Below are positions 1 through 8,900 of a DNA stretch of 36,371 nucleotides, piece by piece. Position 1 is the stretch's first letter. The number at the start of each line of letters is the position of its first letter. The DNA comes from Oscillospiraceae bacterium (GTDB lineage Bacteria; Bacillota; Clostridia; Oscillospirales; CAG-272). The notes under the pieces are model-generated. The model saw only the letters and a program-made list of their open reading frames with translations. It searched no databases and was not told the origin of the DNA. Made by a program: the position numbers and the translations under genes. The stretch is from NCBI GenBank assembly GCA_015064025.1, contig SVSZ01000010.1, forward strand, positions 1 to 36,371, read 5' to 3'.

Positions 1-561
1 CTTGGACTTCTGAACGATGTCACTGTGGCAGATATCGCACTTGCCGCCCTGAGAGTCCTCGTTGGAAAGAACGACCTTACAGCTCGGGCAGTAGTTGACA
101 AGCGCCGTATCACGGAACACCAGGCCCTTTTCAAACATTTTAAGGAAGATCCACTGCGTCCAGCGGTAATAGTCCTCCTCTGTGGTATCCACAACGCGGG
201 ACCAGTCGAAGGAGAAGCCGACACGCTTGAGCTGTGATGTAAACTTTTCGATGTTGCGGTCGGTCACCACTCTGGGATGAAGTCCCGTCTTGATCGCGTA
301 GTTTTCGGTGGGAAGTCCGTATGCGTCAAAGCCGATCGGGAAAAGAACGTTATAGCCCTGCATTCTTCTCTTACGGGAAACCACCTCAAGACCGGAGTAT
401 GCCTTGATATGTCCTACGTGCATTCCCGCGCCGCTGGGATACGGGAACTCGACCAAGGTATAGTACTTGGGCTTCTCACTGTGATCCTTGGCACAAAACG
501 CGTTTGCTTCCTCCCACTTCTTTTGCCATTTCGGCTCAATTTGCTTAAAATCGTATTTCAT
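1..561 (-). CDS. leuS: Leucyl-tRNA synthetase, N-terminal part (cut by window edge)
   Basis: Class I aminoacyl-tRNA synthetase that charges tRNA-Leu with leucine in the cytoplasm. I translated 187 codons from ATG at 561; the frame runs off base 1 without a stop, so the editing domain, KMSKS loop and anticodon domain lie outside the window. The protein opens MKYDFKQIEPKWQKKWEE, typical of LeuS. The class I signature reads PYPSGAGMHVGH at residues 41-52 (HVGH is the HIGH motif). A zinc-ribbon-like pair follows near the visible end: CPSC and, about 15 residues later, CDIC. The start lies 3 bases after the rsfS stop, so leuS is the distal visible gene of the operon. The identification is firm; the full length is unknown. 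Confidence 0.96.
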   Translation of the reverse strand, partial: MKYDFKQIEPKWQKKWEEANAFCAKDHSEKPKYYTLVEFPYPSGAGMHVGHIKAYSGLEVVSRKRRMQGYNVLFPIGFDAYGLPTENYAIKTGLHPRVVTDRNIEKFTSQLKRVGFSFDWSRVVDTTEEDYYRWTQWIFLKMFEKGLVFRDTALVNYCPSCKVVLSNEDSQGGKCDICHSDIVQKSK

Positions 562-564
562 GTT

Positions 565-981
565 TCAGTCCTCCCCTGTTTGCTCATTTCCGTCGTCAAT
601 ACCGACAAAATGTATTTCCTCTGCGTCACCGTAGAGCTTTTCCAGCTGATAGAAATCGCGAAGCTCGCGATTGAAGATGTGGACGATGACCGTGCCGTAG
701 TCCAGCACGATCCATCCGTCGCTGTCGCGTCCCTCGAAATGCACGGGATCCACACCGCGCAGACCGAGCTTATATTCCAATTCTCCGCCCAACGACTTTA
801 CCTGCGTGCTTGAGTTACCCGTGCAGATCACAAAGTAATCGGTGATCACGGTCTGGTCGTTGACACGCAGGACCTTGAGCTTGTGTGCCTTCTTCGCATC
901 CAGAACGTCAAAGATGGCTTGCGCAAGCTCCAGAGGTGCTGCCCCCTTCAGAGACGGCAATTGCCGCATTGTTTCATCCAT
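565..981 (-). CDS. rsfS: Ribosomal silencing factor RsfS
   Basis: RsfS (DUF143/Iojap family) binds ribosomal protein L14 on the 50S subunit and blocks joining with the 30S subunit when nutrients are short. The 138-residue product has the usual family length, slightly long. It shows the characteristic core around VNDQTVITDYFVICTGNSST and, later, GRDSDGWIVLDYGTVIVHIF. Two in-frame ATGs lie close together (981 and 969); I chose 981 because AAAGGA sits about 9 bases upstream. It lies between an LCP-family gene and leuS, the usual clostridial order nadD-yqeK-LCP-rsfS-leuS. The C-terminal tail after the Iojap domain is short and acidic. Confidence 0.95.
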   Translation of the reverse strand: MDETMRQLPSLKGAAPLELAQAIFDVLDAKKAHKLKVLRVNDQTVITDYFVICTGNSSTQVKSLGGELEYKLGLRGVDPVHFEGRDSDGWIVLDYGTVIVHIFNRELRDFYQLEKLYGDAEEIHFVGIDDGNEQTGED

Positions 982-1028
982 TCCAAAATATCCTTTCCAT
1001 ATATAGAAAAATTAAATTGCTTACAAAT

Positions 1029-1985
1029 TCAAGTCTGTACGGGAAGCTTCTCTGCTTCGTAGATCTTATGAAAGCTTTCGTTTTCCACACGGTCAAAAAC
1101 ACCGCGCGGATCAAAGGAGATCGAGGCTTTTCCCTTACCGCACATCAGGTATTCTTCGATCATGCGGGAAGCTCCCGCACGGTTGATCACGTAATACCAC
1201 GCTCCGCTCTGCCCCTGTATAGGCTGTCCCGCAAGCGTCGCCATGGGGATATTCCCCGTGTCGCACGCGCGAAGGATCCCCACTGTGCGGATCGCGGCAG
1301 GCAAGCCGATATCCGTCTGCACGCCCGTGAGAGCAAGCACCGTAACACGCAAAAGCTGTGAGAGGGTGAGCGTCTGGCATTGCTTTGCAAAAGCAGAGAG
1401 AAAAAGCTTCTGTGCATCAAGCCGACCGAGATCCGCATTGACGTAGCCGGAACGGTAGCGCACAAATTGCTCCGCCATATCCCCGTCAAGATGTGTTTTT
1501 CCCGCCTTCAAGCTGATCTTAAGCTCCTGCGCCGGATCCGAATACTCCATATCATGTGGAATCTCAAGCTCCACCCCTCCAATGGCATTGACGAGAGCCT
1601 TGAAGAAGTCCAGCTTCAATGTGACAAAATAATCGATCCTTACACCGAGAGCCTCCGACAAAAATCGCTTCAAGCCCTCCTGACCCAGAGTCTGCATCGC
1701 TCCGTTGAGCTTTTTATAGCTCCCCTCGGTGTACTCCGCGTAGGTATCGCGAGGGATCTGAAGAATGCGAGCCTCCTTGCGCGTTTCATTCACGGCAACA
1801 AGCAAAATACTGTCCGTCAAGCGCTTGGAATGATCGCACCCCAAAACAAGAAAGCGTGTGATCTTATCCTCGTGCTCCGCTTCGCGGTCGACCGCGACCG
1901 TTGGCACGGAATAATTCCAAAACATAAAGGTTACTACCGAAAAAAGAATCAAAAACAGAACAAAGGAGCGACATAAGCGTTTCAT
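1029..1985 (-). CDS. LytR-CpsA-Psr (LCP) family cell-envelope ligase
   Basis: LCP proteins transfer undecaprenyl-linked polymers such as teichoic acids or capsular glycans onto peptidoglycan, outside the membrane. The 318-residue product has one N-terminal membrane segment (about residues 6-24) after a basic MKRLCR, placing the rest outside. LCP core motifs are visible: FLVLGCD (45-51), a DSILL-type strand, the IPRDTY segment (77-82) with the conserved Arg-Asp, KLNGA (92-96), and FVRYRSGYVNADLGRLDAQ with the Arg residues that bind the polyprenyl diphosphate. A gene of this family between yqeK and rsfS is common in Firmicutes. The polymer it handles cannot be told from sequence. The length suits a stand-alone LCP domain without the extra C-terminal domain. 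Confidence 0.92.
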   Translation of the reverse strand: MKRLCRSFVLFLILFSVVTFMFWNYSVPTVAVDREAEHEDKITRFLVLGCDHSKRLTDSILLVAVNETRKEARILQIPRDTYAEYTEGSYKKLNGAMQTLGQEGLKRFLSEALGVRIDYFVTLKLDFFKALVNAIGGVELEIPHDMEYSDPAQELKISLKAGKTHLDGDMAEQFVRYRSGYVNADLGRLDAQKLFLSAFAKQCQTLTLSQLLRVTVLALTGVQTDIGLPAAIRTVGILRACDTGNIPMATLAGQPIQGQSGAWYYVINRAGASRMIEEYLMCGKGKASISFDPRGVFDRVENESFHKIYEAEKLPVQT

Positions 1986-2035
1986 TCCGACACCTCACAG
2001 ATTCCCGAAGGAAAAATATGTAAGGGTCGCCCCCG

Positions 2036-2668
2036 TCACTTCGAAAGCTTTGGAATAAGCTCGTTTCTCGCCGCCACAGTATCCGCCGCGATGGGCTTTC
2101 CCTCCGCCATCAGATCCTTGATCGTCATATCATAGGACATAAGCAGCGTTCTGCGCAAAAGCTCCAGCCGCTCCTCTTCGCTCAAGCGATCAGGATATGC
2201 GCCAAAGAAATAGCGACGCAGAAGAACACAATTTTCAAAGGTGCGGGATTCATCGATGTAATCCGCAAGATACAAAAGCTTTTCGGTCAGCGTCATTCCT
2301 CCGTGTCCCGTTGTGTGCCAACGCACCGCCGAGACGATCACGGGATCGTCAAAGTCGGGAAATTCCACGGGGATCAGTGCCGCCGCGGTACGTGCGTGAA
2401 ATAGCTTTGGGGAGCATTGATCGGACGCGCTGACGGGAAGTCCGAGGGATACGCAAAGCGCCTCTTGCTCAGCGGGACTTTTTTCCTTGGTCAAATCATG
2501 TAAAAGCGCCGCAGCCCGCATTTGCGGCACGTACGCAGGGCAGAAAAGCGCACAAAGCCGTGCCGTCATTTCCTCGACCGCCAGCGTATGGTGTGCGCGT
2601 CGCGGCGAAAGCGCCCGCATCACGTGCTCACGCAAAGATGCAAGCATGGTTTCCGTGATCTCTTTCAT
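2036..2668 (-). CDS. yqeK: HD-domain hydrolase, YqeK family
   Basis: YqeK-type HD phosphohydrolases cleave symmetrical dinucleoside tetraphosphates such as Ap4A. The 210-residue protein is all-helical in outline with the HD metal site visible: a first His at H26/H27 (RAHHTLAVEEM), the His-Asp pair at 57-58 (ALLHDLTKEKSP), a further His in LFHARTAAALIP, and a distal Asp in YLADYID. The gene follows nadD by 21 bases in transcription order, the standard nadD-yqeK pairing. The start at 2668 is the first in-frame ATG after the nadD stop region. Function is assigned by family and context; the substrate has not been tested for this protein. Confidence 0.9.
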   Translation of the reverse strand: MKEITETMLASLREHVMRALSPRRAHHTLAVEEMTARLCALFCPAYVPQMRAAALLHDLTKEKSPAEQEALCVSLGLPVSASDQCSPKLFHARTAAALIPVEFPDFDDPVIVSAVRWHTTGHGGMTLTEKLLYLADYIDESRTFENCVLLRRYFFGAYPDRLSEEERLELLRRTLLMSYDMTIKDLMAEGKPIAADTVAARNELIPKLSK

Positions 2669-2689
2669 TATGCGTCTCTTCCCCTCTCT

Positions 2690-3292
2690 TCAAACGTATA
2701 AATGATTGTCATGAATGTATTTTTCCACCATGGGCGGAACGCAATCCGCAAGAGCTTCACCGGTACGAAGGCGGCGTCTGATCTCTCCCGAGGATATTTC
2801 AATCGGATCCGTCAGAATTCGGCGCACGACCTTTCCGTATTTTTCACGGTACAAAGCAATTTTTTGAACGATGCGCGCATCAAGCAAGGGGTCCGCTTCC
2901 CGACGGACGTACGTAGGATAAGACAGACGAAAAATTTCATCCGGCTCCCGCCACTCATCCAACGAGAGCATCATATCGGTGCCGCACAGGAGAAAGAGTC
3001 TGCGATCCTCTCCAGAGAGCTCCCGCAACGTATCCACCGTATAGCTTTTACCGCCGCGACGGATCTCCATGTCGCTGACGTAGACACCGTCCATCCCCGC
3101 AAACGCCAGACGCGTCATCTCAAGACGGTGCTCTGAGGAAACGGAAAATTCCATTTCCTTATGAGGAGGCAGAGCGTTGGGGATCACGTAAAGAAAATCC
3201 AGCCACATCTGCTCCATAAACGCACGCGCCGCGGCAACGTGTCCCTTATGTGGCGGTGAAAAGGTACCGCCGTAAATTCCGATGCGTGTCAT
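2690..3292 (-). CDS. nadD: Nicotinate-nucleotide adenylyltransferase
   Basis: NadD joins nicotinate mononucleotide and ATP to give deamido-NAD, the penultimate step of NAD synthesis. The 200-residue protein starts MTRIGIYGGTFSPPHKGH; GGTFSPPHKGH at residues 8-18 holds the nucleotidyltransferase (T/H)xGH motif. The C-terminal signature is EISSGEIRRRL, the ISSxxIR motif that binds the ATP phosphates. The ATG at 3292 overlaps the end of yhbY by 4 bases (ATGA overlap), suggesting translational coupling. Length is typical. The gene sits in the classic yhbY-nadD-yqeK string. Confidence 0.96.
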   Translation of the reverse strand: MTRIGIYGGTFSPPHKGHVAAARAFMEQMWLDFLYVIPNALPPHKEMEFSVSSEHRLEMTRLAFAGMDGVYVSDMEIRRGGKSYTVDTLRELSGEDRRLFLLCGTDMMLSLDEWREPDEIFRLSYPTYVRREADPLLDARIVQKIALYREKYGKVVRRILTDPIEISSGEIRRRLRTGEALADCVPPMVEKYIHDNHLYV

Positions 3293-3585
3293 GCCCGAGG
3301 AAGCTCAATGACGGGATTCTTTTCGGATGCACGGTAGAGAACGATCTTGCGTCCCGTTGCCGCCACTGCCTCCGCTCCCAACGCCTCTGCCAGAGCGTTC
3401 AGAATCTCGCGCGGCTCCTCGCCGCTGTTTTCCAGCACGTGAAGCTTGATCAGCTCACGCGCCTCCAACGCATCGGAAAAGGTCTTCAGCATATTTTCGT
3501 TAAGCCCGCCCTTACCGATCTGCATGATCGCAGGCAGAGAGTTTGCCATGCTGCGAAGATATGCTCTTTGCTTTGATGAAATCAT
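3289..3585 (-). CDS. yhbY: YhbY/CRM-domain RNA-binding protein
   Basis: Small ribosome-assembly-associated RNA-binding protein of the CRS1/YhbY (CRM) family, acting with 50S precursors. An open frame begins further upstream, but the ATG at 3585 fits best: it has AAAGGA 5 bases upstream, begins after the stop of the preceding gene, and gives MISSKQRAYLRSMANSL, the normal family N-terminus. The resulting 98 residues match the family length. The GxGG loop of the CRM fold is seen as IGKGGLNENM, followed by the typical ARELIKLHVLEN strand and the C-terminal GRKIVLYR. It overlaps nadD by 4 bases. Confidence 0.93.
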   Translation of the reverse strand: MISSKQRAYLRSMANSLPAIMQIGKGGLNENMLKTFSDALEARELIKLHVLENSGEEPREILNALAEALGAEAVAATGRKIVLYRASEKNPVIELPRA

Positions 3586-3595
3586 AAAAATCCTT

Positions 3596-4084
3596 TCATT
3601 CCACCGTGTTCCAGCCGTTTGTGCGCAGGATCTCCATGATCTCATCACAAGCGCCCGAGAACACTCTGATAAATTGTGTATTGTTCAAATAGATGTCCAC
3701 CGTCAGATCCTTCCCCAAGGACACCGACTTCACCTCGTCGCGCGAGAGCTCCAGTGTCTGGGAGGTACACTCCTTTGAGAGAAAGACAAGCGTTTTCTCC
3801 GTAATGATAAAGAAGCCGCCGACAGTCCCCTTCTTCACGGTGAAGCGCACAGGCTCGTCAAAAAGGAAGGGACGCGCAAATTTTTGCTTCATGCGCACGT
3901 AGGGCAAGAAGGCAAAATAGAAAAGCACGGGAAGGATCAGCGAGATAACAAGAACGGAAACAGCACCGATGAGGATCCCCATCTTCCATCCCGAAAACAG
4001 TGTGGTCAAAATTCCGATAAAGATACCGATCCGAATCGCAAAGGAACGGATAAAGGGCGCTGTGAAAAATTCGCTGAATTTCAT
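3596..4084 (-). CDS. Small membrane protein with C-terminal PH-like domain, unknown function
   Basis: I do not recognise a named family. The 162-residue protein has two hydrophobic segments near the N-terminus (about residues 16-32 and 34-58), then a soluble beta-rich half (about 70-162) rich in alternating strands such as VRFTVKKGTVGGFFIITEKTLVFL and VKSVSLGKDLTVDIYLNN. The pattern resembles bacterial PH/YcxB-like domains, often preceded by two membrane helices. No catalytic motif is visible. It lies 3 bases after rdgB and 10 before yhbY in the direction of transcription, so it is certainly co-transcribed with them. The spot is one where many Firmicutes carry obg or another assembly GTPase. 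The PH-like call is an inference from strand pattern only. Confidence 0.7.
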   Translation of the reverse strand: MKFSEFFTAPFIRSFAIRIGIFIGILTTLFSGWKMGILIGAVSVLVISLILPVLFYFAFLPYVRMKQKFARPFLFDEPVRFTVKKGTVGGFFIITEKTLVFLSKECTSQTLELSRDEVKSVSLGKDLTVDIYLNNTQFIRVFSGACDEIMEILRTNGWNTVE

Positions 4085-4087
4085 AAA

Positions 4088-4696
4088 TCAGATCAGTTCC
4101 TTCAGTTTTTTTGCAAAATTGCGGATTGCAGCACCGCGATGAGACACGGAATGCTTCTCAGCGGCACTGACCTCGGCAAAGGTCTTGCCGAATGCGTCAA
4201 AATAGAACAGCGGATCGTAGCCAAAGCCTCCCGTGCCGCGATACTCACGCAAAATGCGTCCGCGTGACTCTCCGCGCACGGTAAATTCTCTGCCATCGGG
4301 AAGAACGCAAGCGACGGCACATACGTATGCCCCCGTGCGATCCTCGTCCGCCACGTCGCGCAGATTGTACAGAAGACATTGGTTGTTTCCCTCGTCGTCA
4401 TGATCACCTGCGAAGTCACACCTTGCGGCATAGCGTGCGGAATAGACGCCGGGCTCACCCGCCAAGGCATCCACCGAAAGTCCCGAATCATCGGCAACGC
4501 CGACGTAGCCGCTCTTCGCTGCCACACGCGCCTTGATCAGCGCGTTTTCCTCAAACGTCGTACCGTTCTCCTCGATATCTTCAAGGATCCCCACGTCGTC
4601 CAAGGACAAAATTTCCATATCGGAGAACTCCTCGGAAAGGAGTGTCCGAAGCTCTTCGATCTTTTTCTGATTACGCGAAGCCAATACGATCTTCAT
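4088..4696 (-). CDS. rdgB: XTP/dITP diphosphatase (HAM1/RdgB family)
   Basis: Hydrolyses non-canonical purine nucleotides (XTP, dITP, ITP) to monophosphates and so keeps them out of nucleic acids. The frame is open further upstream, but ATG at 4696 has AGGAG about 6 bases before it and gives MKIVLASRNQKKIEELRTLL, matching the family start (TxNxxK loop, here SRNQKK). Further motifs are FEENALIKA, VADDSGLSVDALAGEPGVYS with the catalytic Asp pair, the GTGGFGYDPLFYF signature and the terminal SHRGAAIRNFAKKL. With this start the protein is 202 residues, the normal size. It starts 11 bases after the ftsY stop. Confidence 0.95.
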   Translation of the reverse strand: MKIVLASRNQKKIEELRTLLSEEFSDMEILSLDDVGILEDIEENGTTFEENALIKARVAAKSGYVGVADDSGLSVDALAGEPGVYSARYAARCDFAGDHDDEGNNQCLLYNLRDVADEDRTGAYVCAVACVLPDGREFTVRGESRGRILREYRGTGGFGYDPLFYFDAFGKTFAEVSAAEKHSVSHRGAAIRNFAKKLKELI

Positions 4697-4706
4697 ACAT
4701 TTCTCC

Positions 4707-5984
4707 TCATTCAAACAGAGCGGTGACAAACTCATGCTGATCAAACGCCTGCATATCGTCAAGCTTCTCTCCGACTCCGATGAATTTAACGGGAATATTC
4801 AATTCGCGACGTATCGAGATCACGATGCCGCCCTTAGCGGTGCCGTCCATCTTATTTAAGATCAACCCCGTAAGCGCCGCAGCATTCTTGAATTCCTTCG
4901 CCTGGAGGATCGCGTTCTGTCCCGTGGTCGCATCCAGAACCAAAAGATTTTCCCTGGAAGCGCCCGGGAGCTCACGGTCGATCACTCGGTTGATCTTTGC
5001 GAGTTCATTCATAAGATTCGTCTTATTGTGAAGTCTTCCCGCAGTATCAACGATCAAAACGTCTGCCTTCTTATTCTTTGCGGCATGGCAGGCATCGAAC
5101 ACCACTGCCGCGGGATCGCTTCCCTCGTTCTGGCGCACAAGCTCCACCCCTGCCCGCTCACACCAAACGGCGAGCTGATCGATCGCCGCCGCGCGGAAGG
5201 TATCCGCCGCCGCAACCACGACACGTTTTCCTTGCTTGCGCAACTGATGGGAGATCTTACCAATGGAGGTAGTCTTCCCCACGCCGTTGACACCGATGAC
5301 AAGGATCACGGAGGGAACGGTCTCCAGCTTTAATTCTTCGCCTTCTCCGATCATCCCCTCAAGGATCGAGCGGAGTACATCCATGACCTGATCCTTTTCC
5401 TTAAGTCTTCCTGCTTTGATCTCCTCGCGAAGCTCGTCGATGATCTCACCCGCGGCATTGACACCGACGTCGGCACAGATCAGGATCTCTTCAAGCTCCT
5501 CAAGAAGCTCCTCATCGACCTTGACAAAATTTTTCAGAAGATCGTCGATCTGTCCGAACAGAGCATTCTTCGTTTTGGAAAGTCCTGCCTTCACCCGACT
5601 CCAGAAGGATCTTTTCTCCTTCTGACGCGCCTCCGCAGATTCCTCCGCGATCTCGTCCTCAAAAACCTCCGCATCCTCCTCTGTGATCTCTGACACCCCG
5701 GCGTCTTCGGTCTCTTCGATTTCTTCAATCTCTTCGATTTCTTCAATCTCTTCGGTCTCTTCAACCTCTTCGGGTTCTTCGATCACCTCGGGTTCTTCGA
5801 TCACCTCGGGTTCTTCGATCACCTCGATCACCTCGGCTTCTTCGATCTCCTCGGTCACCTCGGTCTCTCCAATCTCGTCGGGCATTTCCCTTTCATCGGA
5901 AGCAGATTCCTCCGCTTCGGGGATCACGGCTTCCTTTTCTTCCTCGGAGGACTTTTTTCCGAACAATTTACCCAAAAATCCCAT
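4707..5984 (-). CDS. ftsY: Signal recognition particle receptor FtsY with long acidic repeat domain
   Basis: FtsY is the membrane-associated SRP receptor GTPase that docks ribosome-nascent-chain complexes to SecYEG. Residues 1-10 are MGFLGKLFGK. Residues about 13-120 form a very acidic region in which EVIEEP and EEIEEI units repeat. The NG domain follows: N-domain helices (about 125-215), P-loop GVNGVGKTT (231-239), DTFRAAAIDQL, the DTAGR switch, and the guanine-specificity region as LNKMDGTAKGG (TKxD in most proteins). The 425 residues exceed most Firmicute FtsY proteins because of the acidic tract, which resembles the A domain of proteobacterial FtsY. The ATG overlaps the smc stop region by 17 bases. 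The DNA of the tract carries perfect 18-base tandem copies. Confidence 0.96.
   Translation of the reverse strand: MGFLGKLFGKKSSEEEKEAVIPEAEESASDEREMPDEIGETEVTEEIEEAEVIEVIEEPEVIEEPEVIEEPEEVEETEEIEEIEEIEEIEETEDAGVSEITEEDAEVFEDEIAEESAEARQKEKRSFWSRVKAGLSKTKNALFGQIDDLLKNFVKVDEELLEELEEILICADVGVNAAGEIIDELREEIKAGRLKEKDQVMDVLRSILEGMIGEGEELKLETVPSVILVIGVNGVGKTTSIGKISHQLRKQGKRVVVAAADTFRAAAIDQLAVWCERAGVELVRQNEGSDPAAVVFDACHAAKNKKADVLIVDTAGRLHNKTNLMNELAKINRVIDRELPGASRENLLVLDATTGQNAILQAKEFKNAAALTGLILNKMDGTAKGGIVISIRRELNIPVKFIGVGEKLDDMQAFDQHEFVTALFE
5683..5880. repeat. In-frame tandem repeats coding for the FtsY acidic tract
   Basis: On the + strand three perfect consecutive copies of an 18-base unit (GGGTTCTTCGATCACCTC) occupy 5772-5789, 5790-5807 and 5808-5825. 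Two perfect copies of a second 18-base unit (TCTTCGATTTCTTCAATC) occupy 5713-5730 and 5731-5748, with degenerate copies around them. Each unit is six codons, so copy-number change keeps ftsY in frame and only lengthens or shortens the Glu/Ile/Pro tract. Perfect identity between copies suggests recent expansion by slippage. Confidence 0.9.
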
Positions 5985-8900
5985 TCCAGTCTTCTCCCTC
6001 CTTCTTGGAAATATCGTTGATGTCCAGCATCAGGATCTTGGAGATCCCGTGCTCGGGCATCGTCACGCCGTACAAGCGATCTGCCGCCGCCATCGTACCT
6101 CTGCGGTGCGTGATCATAATAAACTGTGTACCGTGCGCATACCTCTTGATGTACTGAGCCAGTCGCTCTACGTTGACCTCATCCAGTGCCGCCTCGATCT
6201 CGTCCAGAATACAGAACGGAGTGGGGTTGACCTGAATGATCGCGAAGAAGAGCGCCACACCGATGAATGCCTGCTCACCGCCCGAAAGCTGCATCAGATT
6301 CTTGATGATCTTACCGGGAGGCGCCGCCTTGATCTCGATTCCGCTTTCAAGCACGTTTTCGGGATCGGAAAGCGAAAGCTCTGCAGAACCACCGCCAAAC
6401 AGCTCGACAAACACCTTGCCGAAATTCTCATTGATGCGGTTGAAGGAATCGATGAAGGAGGTCTTCATCTCACCCTCAAGCTGACCGATAATGCTCAGAA
6501 GCTCCCGCTTGGCCTTTTCCAGATCGTTGATCTGCGTGCTCATATAGTCGTAACGTGCCTTGACCTCCTGATACTTGTTCACAGCGTCAAGGTCAACGTG
6601 TCCGATCACACGGAGCTTGTTGCGGCATTCCGTCTGCAATGCGATCATCTCCATGCGGTTTTCCTTCGTCACCGAGGGGTAGCCAAGAGCTACGGCATCG
6701 TTGCGGGTCAATTCGTAATCGTCCCAAAGCTTGGTAGCAAGCTTATCCTGCGTATCGCGAAGTCCCGCAAGCTTGGCTTCGCACTTGGTATGCTCACGGA
6801 AGATGAGCTCCTTCTGATTCATGCGGTCGCGAAGCTTTGCGTTGAGCTCGTTGAGCTTTCTTTCAAACTCAAAGTTATCCTTTTCCACAGCACTCCGCTT
6901 TTCATTGAGCAATTCCAATTGCGCGGTAGCTGCGGCAAAGGCGGTACGGTTTGCCTCCATTGCTTCCGAGGTCAGACGGATCTGCTCGGTCTGTGTGTTG
7001 ATCCGCCCCGACAGCATCAGCATCTCGCGGTTAAGCCCCTCCAAACGCTCCTCAGAGCTGTTCTTCAGCGTTTGAGCCGTCTCGATGTCCTTATCCGTCT
7101 CACTGATACGGATATAAAGCTCTGTCAGAGCGCGGGAGATCTCATCCAAACGAAGGATCGCGTCTCCGTGATCCGAATGCTTCTCCGTGCGGAAGTCCGA
7201 AAGCTCACGGATCCTGTGGCGCAGATTCTTTTCCTCCGCCGCCAGCATTCCGATGTCCTCCTCGTACTTTGCACGTGCCGTCTCGTATTCCCGCATATCC
7301 GCCCGAAGCTTTTCAAGAAGCGTATTGTTTGCCTCCAGCTTTGCGCGAAGCTGCTCCAAGGCGCCGTTCTCCGAATTTCGGAGCACCACGATCATCTCGC
7401 GGCGATCTTCTTCTCCGATCTGCGCGTCCTCAAGCTCCTCAATGTGCTCGCGCGCCTTTTTGACCTGTTCGTGCAGCTTTCCGAGCATCGCGTCCTTTTC
7501 GGTAAGCTCCGCCTCCAGACGCTTGATCTCTCCCGCACGGGAAAGGATCCCTCCGCCCGTACGCACGGATCCTCCCGTAAAGGAGCCTCCCGCGTTGATC
7601 TGCTGACCGTCAAGCGTTACGACGCGCACACGGTAATGAAGCGCGCGAGCCATCACGTTTGCATGATCAATGTTATCGAACACAACGGTTCTTCCAAGCA
7701 AGGAGGAAAGGACGTTTGCAAACCTCGGGTCGGAGGTAACAAGCGTATCGGCAACACCGATATACCCCTCAAATCCGGCTGCGTCGTTTTGCTCCTTTGT
7801 GGGAGCTGCAGGGCGCATAGAAGTCAACGGGAAGAAGGTCGCGCGTCCTGCCTCACCTTTTTTCAGTGCGTACATTGCCGCCTTTGCCGTCGCCTCATCC
7901 TCCACGACGATGTTCTGGAGATTGGTTCCGAGAGCGATCTCGATCGCAGTCAGATATTTATCGTCTACCGAGATCACCTTGGAAAGAGGACCGTAAACGG
8001 TGCCTGCGGGCGTGCCGTATCGGTCGGTGATCCTGCCCTCAGCGTACTGCTTCATCACGAAGCGCACAGCGCCCGAGTAGCCCTCGAACTGCTCCTCCAT
8101 CTGTCGGAAGGTGGAGATCCTCTGCGCGACGGAATCGCGGCGAAGAGTCTCGTTGTTAAGGCGCTCCGTTATCTGAGAAAGCAAAGTCTGTGCTTCTTCG
8201 ATCTCAGCCTCCTTTTGAGAAAGAGAGCTGTCGATCCCCGCAAGCTCCGCGTCGTACGTCGCCACGGTGCGCGCTTTGTCTGCACACTGCTTCTCCAGAG
8301 TATCCGATATTCTGCGATATTCCTCCAATTCGGTCAGTGCCGACGTATTCTTGTCCGTATCCGTATTTTTCGCATTTTCAAGCACCGACATACGCACCTT
8401 GACGTCCACAGCCTCGTTTTCAAGACGGCGGATATCCTCCAGTGCCTTTGCCACGGCAGCATCCAAAGCAGATGCCCTTTCCGTAAGGCTCGCTTGCTCT
8501 GAGGAAAGCGTTTCCTGCTTTTCCAGAAGCGTTTCCTTGGCGTCCTCCAATTCTCCGATCCGCAAGGCATGCTTGGACGCAGCTTCCATTTCGGACTGGA
8601 TTGCCTTTTCCGTTCCGCTCACAGAGCCCTGAGTCGCCGCGATCAGCTCCTTGGCATGCGCGATCGTGTTTTCCGCCACGCGGTGCTCACTTTCCAGCGT
8701 ATGGCACTGCTCCGTCTGCTCACGGATCTTCGTCAAAAGCTCCTCGGACTCCATTTTGCTTCCCTGTGACGCCTCAAACAGCCTTGCATTCTGTGCTTCA
8801 AGCGCTAAAATACCGTCCTCGGCAATCTGAAGATCGTAGGTTGCATGCTGCATCGCTTCCTCTGCCTTTGAAAGCTCCTCACGCAGCTTTTCCGTATCGT

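Noticed and set aside
5700-5830. Regular repeats that might be read as a CRISPR array
   Set aside because: Units are 18-base, contiguous, without spacers, and encode the FtsY acidic tract in frame.
5683-8502. A 939-codon open frame on the + strand
   Set aside because: It lies antisense to smc and ftsY, both clearly identified by motifs. The predicted protein has serine-rich runs that mirror the Glu-rich FtsY repeats and no recognisable domain.
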